A DNA stretch of 64,000 bases from the NCBI RefSeq assembly GCF_900583165.1, contig NZ_UTKY01000001.1:124001-188000 (forward strand). Reading direction: 5' to 3'. The stretch comes from Pseudomonas viridiflava (GTDB taxonomy: Bacteria; Pseudomonadota; Gammaproteobacteria; Pseudomonadales; Pseudomonadaceae). The number at the start of each line of letters is the position of its first letter. The first letter of the stretch is position 1. Both the position numbers and the translations under genes were made by a program. Shown one piece after another: positions 59,428 through 64,000 of the stretch. The notes beneath the pieces are model-generated. The model saw only the letters and a list, made by a program, of their open reading frames with translations. It was not told where the DNA came from and ran no database searches.

Positions 59428-60062
59428 TGTGCAACTCCTTGGGCAATAATATGGGCGAGGGTCTGGTCGCGAATATCGCTGCTGGCGGCCAAGCCTTCGC
59501 GAACACCGGCGATATCCGCAGGGCTGCGGTTCTGGCTGAGTTTGCGCTTACCGATCAGGCGCTCTATCGGCAGAGCAAAGCCGACGATGGCCTTGAGCAT
59601 GCTGTCAATGTAGTCAGTCGGTGCGTCGCTGACTTTCCATGGCTGGGCGCGGCTGCCTTCATGGCGGTCGGTGAGGGCACTGACCAGGTTGAGCAACCGC
59701 TCGGGGTCGCTGAACACCTCAGGCGTTCCGTAAGCGTGCACGGCAAGGTAGTTCCAGGTAGGTACCACTTTGCCGTGCTCGGCTTTGGCCGGGTAAAAGG
59801 TTGGGCTGATGTAGGCATCGGCGCCGGCAAAGATCACCAGCGCTTGGCTGCCATTTTGCAATTCACGCCACTGTGGATTGGCTTTTGCCAGGTGCCCATA
59901 AAGTGTGCCATTGGGGCCTTCGTCGGCGTTAAGCAGTAGCGGCAGGTGGCTGGCAAGCAAGCCTTGCTCGCCAAAGGTCACCAACTGCGCCAAGCGGGTG
60001 TGACGAATCAATTGCTGCAGGTCGGGCAAGTCAGTGAGTGCAAAGGGGTGGGGTGTGTACAT
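59424..60062 (-). CDS. PaiB-like FMN-binding protein (negative transcriptional regulator family)
   Basis: About 212 residues: MYTPHPFALTDLPDLQQLIRHTRLAQLVTFG, GLLASHLPLLLN, LYGHLAKANPQWRELQ, FAGADAYISPTFYP and VPTWNYLAVHAYGTPE, all typical of the PaiB/FMN-binding split-barrel family. In Bacillus the paiAB pair affects sporulation and degradative enzymes. The function in pseudomonads is not established, and flavin binding is by family. AAGGAAA precedes the ATG. It lies 87 bases from a divergent MocR-type regulator that probably controls it. Confidence 0.9.
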   Translation of the reverse strand: MYTPHPFALTDLPDLQQLIRHTRLAQLVTFGEQGLLASHLPLLLNADEGPNGTLYGHLAKANPQWRELQNGSQALVIFAGADAYISPTFYPAKAEHGKVVPTWNYLAVHAYGTPEVFSDPERLLNLVSALTDRHEGSRAQPWKVSDAPTDYIDSMLKAIVGFALPIERLIGKRKLSQNRSPADIAGVREGLAASSDIRDQTLAHIIAQGVAQ

Positions 60063-60149
60063 GGAGAATTTCCTTGGCGAATGCCTGCATCGTAGGCAGG
60101 CTAATGGCTCGATGAAAGAGCCATCAGGCACCCATTTGATAGGTCCAAT

Positions 60150-61706
60150 ATGCCGCCCATTTCGCCGCCACTGTCCTTTAACCCTGCAGGCATTGAGTTG
60201 GATCGCCGTCAGGGCCTGACGCGCCAGCTCTATGAAGCCTTACGTCTGCGGGTGCTTGATGGGCGACTTGTCAGTGGCACGCGCTTACCTGCCAGTCGTG
60301 ATTTGGCGGCGGCGTTATCGATCTCCCGTAACAGCGTGGTACGTGCCTACGATCAGCTTTATGCGGAGGGATTTACCGAAAGTCGCGTAGGCGATGGCAC
60401 TTATGTAGCGCAATTGCCCACCCCAGAAAAATTATCCACAAAAGTATCCACAGGGTTTTCAACAGGCTTATCCCCAGCCTTATCCACAAAATGGGCCAAT
60501 CTTCCGGACAATTTGGATAATGAAGTTATCCACAGCACCGGCTTAAGTCGGATAAAAAACAATCACCTTTCACAACCTCCGTCTGGGCCGCCACGCGCGT
60601 TTCGGGTAGGGGTGCCGGCGTTTGACCTGTTCCCATTTGAGGTGTGGGCCAAGCTTAATGGGGCGTTTTGGCGCAAGCCCAATCTGGAACAGCTCTGTTA
60701 CGGCGACCCGGCGGGCGATGCTCGTCTGCGTGGCCTGATCGCTGCGTACCTGCGCAGCTCGAGGGGGATGCGCTGCACGGCTGAACAAATAGTGATCACC
60801 AGTGGCGCGCAGCAGGCAATCAGCCTTTGTGCACAGTTACTGGTGGAGCCTGGAGATGGGGTGGCGGTGGAAAACCCGGGCTATCGCGCAGCCGGGCATG
60901 CGTTTGCCCTGGCCGGTGCAACACTGCACGGCGTACCGGTGGACGGCGAGGGCATTGATTGCCAAGTACTCAACACGCTGGATGACTGCCGTTTGGCGTA
61001 TGTCACACCGTCTCATCAATATCCGTTGGGGGTGGTGATGAGTCTGGCGCGGCGCTTGGAGTTGCTGGCCTGGGCCGAGCACGCCGGAGGTTGGATTATT
61101 GAAGACGACTACGACGGCGAGTACCGCTACAGCGGCGCACCCCTGTCACCCTTGGCGGCGCTGGATCGCAGCGGGCGCGTGCTCTACGTCGGGACATTCG
61201 GGAAGGTGGCCTTTCCCGCCTTGCGTCTCGGATACCTGGTACTGCCGCCAGGCCTGGTGGATGCTTTTTCTCGCCGACGCGCCGTGGACATGCGTCATTC
61301 CGAGATCAGCACCCAGGCGGTAATGGCTGAGTTCATGGCGGCTGGGCATTTTCAGCGACATATCCGCCGCATGCGGCGAGCGGCGTTGAGTCGGCGCAAT
61401 GCCCTGCTTGCCGATTGGCCGCAAGGTATACGCGGCCTCGGCGAACTGCCCAATGTTGCGGCGGGCCTGCACCTCACCGTGCGGGTGGACAGCTTGGCCC
61501 GGGAGCAGCAACTGCTTGAGCAAGCGCGGGCCGTGGGCGTGGAGGTCAACGGCCTGAGCAGTTACTGGCTGATGGGCGCCAGCCCGCCGATGGATCAGCG
61601 CGCCGGGCTGGTGCTGGGGTTTGCCGCTGTGCCCGAGTCCGATATCGCCCTGGCACTCAAGCGATTACGCGAGGCTTGGCTGGGCTGCAGTGTCGAAAAA
61701 CAATGA
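60150..61706 (+). CDS. MocR/PdxR-type regulator (GntR helix-turn-helix plus aminotransferase domain)
   Basis: 518 residues. An N-terminal GntR winged helix (LTRQLYEALRLRVLDGRLVSGTRLPASRDLAAALSISRNSVVRAYDQLYAEGF, about 20-75), a linker of about 60 residues with an odd LST repeat, and a class I aminotransferase-like domain (FPFEVWAKLNGAFW, YGDPAGDARLRGLIAAYLRSSRG, SGAQQAISL, DDYDGEYRY with the PLP aspartate region, and VGTFGKVAFPALRLGY with the PLP lysine). MocR proteins usually control the divergent neighbour, here the PaiB-GNAT operon. A ligand such as an amino-acid-derived aldimine is inferred. Confidence 0.92.
   Translation: MPPISPPLSFNPAGIELDRRQGLTRQLYEALRLRVLDGRLVSGTRLPASRDLAAALSISRNSVVRAYDQLYAEGFTESRVGDGTYVAQLPTPEKLSTKVSTGFSTGLSPALSTKWANLPDNLDNEVIHSTGLSRIKNNHLSQPPSGPPRAFRVGVPAFDLFPFEVWAKLNGAFWRKPNLEQLCYGDPAGDARLRGLIAAYLRSSRGMRCTAEQIVITSGAQQAISLCAQLLVEPGDGVAVENPGYRAAGHAFALAGATLHGVPVDGEGIDCQVLNTLDDCRLAYVTPSHQYPLGVVMSLARRLELLAWAEHAGGWIIEDDYDGEYRYSGAPLSPLAALDRSGRVLYVGTFGKVAFPALRLGYLVLPPGLVDAFSRRRAVDMRHSEISTQAVMAEFMAAGHFQRHIRRMRRAALSRRNALLADWPQGIRGLGELPNVAAGLHLTVRVDSLAREQQLLEQARAVGVEVNGLSSYWLMGASPPMDQRAGLVLGFAAVPESDIALALKRLREAWLGCSVEKQ
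60432..60555. other. DnaA-box cluster within the MocR-type gene
   Basis: TTATCCACA occurs exactly at 60432, 60480 and 60526. GTATCCACA (60444) and TTATCCCCA (60468) are one-base variants, and two further degenerate reverse copies lie at 60512 and 60547. In protein the region reads as an LST/VST/FST repeat in the linker. TTATCCACA is the DnaA consensus. Confidence 0.6.
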
Positions 61707-64000
61707 TTTGGCCAGCGTTGTGCTGATTTCGCTGCGATAGATTGCGATCTGGTCTCGGTCGTTGGCACTCTTGCGTTCAAACGCCCCGCCCAGTTTCTGC
61801 TGTTCCCGGGTTTTCAGGTGCGCGGCGCTGAAATCTTCAGCAGCAGCCTGGGGTGATGGGTAGTGAAAGTGTGCGTACCACAGCACGGCTTTGTTGCCGG
61901 TGTCACGAATTTCGTATTCATCCAGGTAGTCCTTGCCGGGGCCTTTGAGCCGTCGACGGGCACCGACTTTTTTTATCGTCACTTGTCCTTTATCGCGTAG
62001 CCACTCCAGCCGTGCAGCGGTGGGCGGTTGCTGCTTGATCATGCTGATTCGGGTGCTTCTGCCAAGTTCGACGAGTCGCGCGGCAGCTTCCGTGAGATTT
62101 TTATTGAGGGCTGAAGCCCGCGGACGATCGATTGCCGTCAGATTACGCTGGGTCAACGCGGTGTCGACGTCGCTCGCGGCTTGCTCCAACTTCGCTGCGC
62201 GCTGTTGGAACATCTCTTGGATTTCCTTGGGAATTCGCCCCGCCTTGCTTGAGTGGCCCAGCAGGCGACGGGTCGAGGCTGGTTCGTCATCCAGCAGGGC
62301 CTGGCCGGCGTTCACGCTTGTATCCAGGTCGATTTTCTTGACGGCCGGCGTGGGTAAGCCCGTTTTCACTCGCTCGACCCAGACCCCGGGCGTTTTTTCG
62401 TGGAATGTGGCAATGATCTTGCCCGTCATGGGTGCCTTGACGTCGACCAGGCTGCTGTCGGTGGCACGAGGCTCTCCTACCACGATGCCCTGGGAGCGGG
62501 TCTTGATGACTTTGCGCTGCGGTGTTGACGGAGGGTTGGAGGGGCCGGGCTTGGGCTCAAGGGCCTTTCTTTCGCGCAACAACTGCACCAGGTTTTGCAT
62601 GGCCTGCTGATTGAATTCGTCGATATACCGACGCAGCTTCTCCAACGGGTCTCGCAACAGGTGTTCGGGGTAATCAGCGTGCAAGTCCAGTAAACGCTGG
62701 TCGCCCAGGGTGAGTTGCTCGACTTGGCTGTTCAACAGTTCGATGCGTTCTTCCAGGGGGCTGCCGTTGATCTTGTCCATTACCTCAATAAAGCTCTGAA
62801 CACTGATGTCTACCGCGTCGAGGATGCCATGCAGCCTCGTGCGAGCATCGTTTTGTGCCTTACCTTCGCTGGTGGCGCTGCACAGGTAGCGTGCGATGGT
62901 GATTTGCAGCGCCTTGAGATCGGTCACCCGGATGTTCGGCAATGCCAGCATGGCGCGCTGGATGACACGCGCGCCCGCCGCCCCCAGGCCGTCGAGTTCG
63001 CGAAAACGCGACTCAACGTACTCCATGCGCTTAATCATCTCCACGTTCATGGTCGACATTTTCTGTGCGTAGTCGGCCTGCTCCTGGGGAGCCGCAGGTA
63101 CATCGGTTTCCAATGCGTCCACCGTGGTCACCAGCAGGTCGCGAAAGGGGCCGATGCGTTCTTCGACTGCCGTTCGGGTCAGCACCAGTTGCTTGTTCAA
63201 ATATTCGACCATCACACTTTGATAGTTGGGCACATTGGCGATGATGCTCAACGCCCTGAGCTGGCGAATGGGCACGTCATAGGCCTCAAGACGCCCGTCT
63301 ACCTGAGTGATGAAAGCTTCGCGGCGCAAGACCGTGGAAGGCCCCGGCTGAGAGCCAATCGCTTCCAGTGCTGAAGCCAGTTGCGCCTGGGCGCTATTTT
63401 CTGCGGCGTCAAAATCGTTCAGCTCATCGCGCAGGGTTTCGATTCGGGAGGGCTTTTGCGCATTGGCCGAACGACGTCGGTTGCGCAATCCGCCCCCTCG
63501 AAGTCGCAGGCGGGTATCAATAAACCATTGTCCTGCCAGGTTGTTGATCAGCAGTGGGCCAGTACGGGACGGGGTAGCGGGGTCGACGATCATTACATTG
63601 TCGTTGGTATCCAGCGTGACTTCGAACCAACGCTGGCCAACCGGGGCGTACCACTTATCGGCCAGGGGATAGAGGTGCAGGTGTACCCCGGCCTCCTCGC
63701 TCTGTTCGCCAAGGCTTGCCGGTTTGGTCACGGCGAAGCTGTCCAGCGCGGTACCCAAGCCAGTCGGTGATCCCTGCAAGGCGCCGCTGACGTGCAACGG
63801 GCCCTGATGCAGGGGCGGCAACTGTTTGTCGATGATGTCTGGCAGTTTTGTCAGGGTGATGGGCCTGAGCTCGGCTTTGGTTTTTTTTGGAAGCTCCTCC
63901 AGCACATCAAGGGCATCCTCGCTCAGTGGCATGAGGGCATCCACCGTCACTGCTTCAGGCGGATGGCGCAGTGCGACGTGCAGGGCCAGGGCCATTCCCA
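61665..64000 (-). CDS. C-terminal part of a very large protein of unknown function, possibly toxin-like (partial at right edge)
   Basis: Open through the right edge; 776 residues from the first internal Met and more beyond. It contains a long helical region (LRDELNDFDAAENSAQAQLASALEAI and LNVEMIKRMEYVESRFRELDGLG-like segments), a proline-rich tract (KPGPSNPPSTPQRK), and a C-terminal part with GKDYLDEYEIRDTGNKAVLWYAHFHYPSP. Such C-termini are found in giant Pseudomonas proteins often labelled DUF6543 or dermonecrotic-toxin-domain proteins. That assignment is from memory, and any toxic domain would lie outside the window. The last 42 bases overlap the converging MocR gene. Confidence 0.7.
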   Translation of the reverse strand, partial: GMALALHVALRHPPEAVTVDALMPLSEDALDVLEELPKKTKAELRPITLTKLPDIIDKQLPPLHQGPLHVSGALQGSPTGLGTALDSFAVTKPASLGEQSEEAGVHLHLYPLADKWYAPVGQRWFEVTLDTNDNVMIVDPATPSRTGPLLINNLAGQWFIDTRLRLRGGGLRNRRRSANAQKPSRIETLRDELNDFDAAENSAQAQLASALEAIGSQPGPSTVLRREAFITQVDGRLEAYDVPIRQLRALSIIANVPNYQSVMVEYLNKQLVLTRTAVEERIGPFRDLLVTTVDALETDVPAAPQEQADYAQKMSTMNVEMIKRMEYVESRFRELDGLGAAGARVIQRAMLALPNIRVTDLKALQITIARYLCSATSEGKAQNDARTRLHGILDAVDISVQSFIEVMDKINGSPLEERIELLNSQVEQLTLGDQRLLDLHADYPEHLLRDPLEKLRRYIDEFNQQAMQNLVQLLRERKALEPKPGPSNPPSTPQRKVIKTRSQGIVVGEPRATDSSLVDVKAPMTGKIIATFHEKTPGVWVERVKTGLPTPAVKKIDLDTSVNAGQALLDDEPASTRRLLGHSSKAGRIPKEIQEMFQQRAAKLEQAASDVDTALTQRNLTAIDRPRASALNKNLTEAAARLVELGRSTRISMIKQQPPTAARLEWLRDKGQVTIKKVGARRRLKGPGKDYLDEYEIRDTGNKAVLWYAHFHYPSPQAAAEDFSAAHLKTREQQKLGGAFERKSANDRDQIAIYRSEISTTLAKSLFFDTAAQPSLA

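Overview
The window reads as a chromosomal segment of a fluorescent Pseudomonas (P. fluorescens group). The evidence is high-GC coding with strong G/C third positions, REP/REPIN repeats of the TGTGGGAGGGGGC and GTAGGAGCGAGC types, and runs of genes whose P. aeruginosa PAO1 counterparts I recall from the PA5435-PA5443, PA5516-PA5518 and PA5534-PA5541 neighbourhoods (from memory, not searched). I see no phage, transposon, CRISPR array, rRNA or tRNA.

Layout. 1-8.3 kb: a partial gene end, then penicillin-binding protein 1C and a thioester alpha-2-macroglobulin. 8.5-14.2 kb: a six-gene minus-strand lipid cluster of the ynbABCD type (CDP-DAG synthase-like, acyltransferase, membrane protein, PAP2-phosphatase fusion, hydrolase-methyltransferase fusion, CDP-alcohol phosphatidyltransferase). 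14.4-20.3 kb: three SPFH (HflK/HflC-like) proteins, one with a striking histidine-rich N-terminus, fused by 4-base overlaps to a CPC-type metal P-type ATPase. 20.4-22.3 kb: a bufferin-type RiPP metallophore operon (bufABC). 22.4-25.8 kb: a cyclopropane fatty acid synthase-type methyltransferase, cardiolipin synthase and a DUF3617 protein. 25.75-35.7 kb: a zinc-starvation locus. Two identical palindromic Zur boxes sit in divergent promoters that serve folE2, a zinc-type ABC transporter, gamma-carbonic anhydrase and an alternative dihydroorotase on one side, and an amidase, a small secreted protein, two G3E metallochaperone GTPases and a DUF1826 protein on the other. 35.6-43.7 kb: housekeeping genes (DUF3301, pdxY, thioesterase, cation/proton antiporter, SMI1/KNR4, Tim44-like, uvrD). 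44-52.6 kb: a GGDEF/EAL protein, a HexR-like regulator with a perfect HexR-type operator, and pycR with the two-subunit pyruvate carboxylase. 52.7-55.2 kb: a split autotransporter (separate barrel and passenger-like genes). 55.6-58.2 kb: an ATPase-less amino acid ABC transporter divergent from a homocysteine S-methyltransferase. 58.3-61.7 kb: two GNAT acetyltransferases and a PaiB-like protein divergent from a MocR regulator. 61.7 kb to the edge: the C-terminal part of a very large protein, possibly toxin-like.

Themes. Metal handling dominates 14-36 kb: a His-rich SPFH/P-type ATPase operon, a copper-type RiPP, and the Zur regulon with zinc-sparing enzymes. The most promising candidates for an undescribed system are (1) the SPFH-His-rich-ATPase operon lying next to bufABC, (2) the ynb-type lipid cluster with two fusion enzymes, and (3) the split autotransporter with matched promoters. 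A separate oddity is strong local enrichment of the DnaA-box 9-mer TTATCCACA (13 exact copies found by eye), including a cluster inside the MocR gene.
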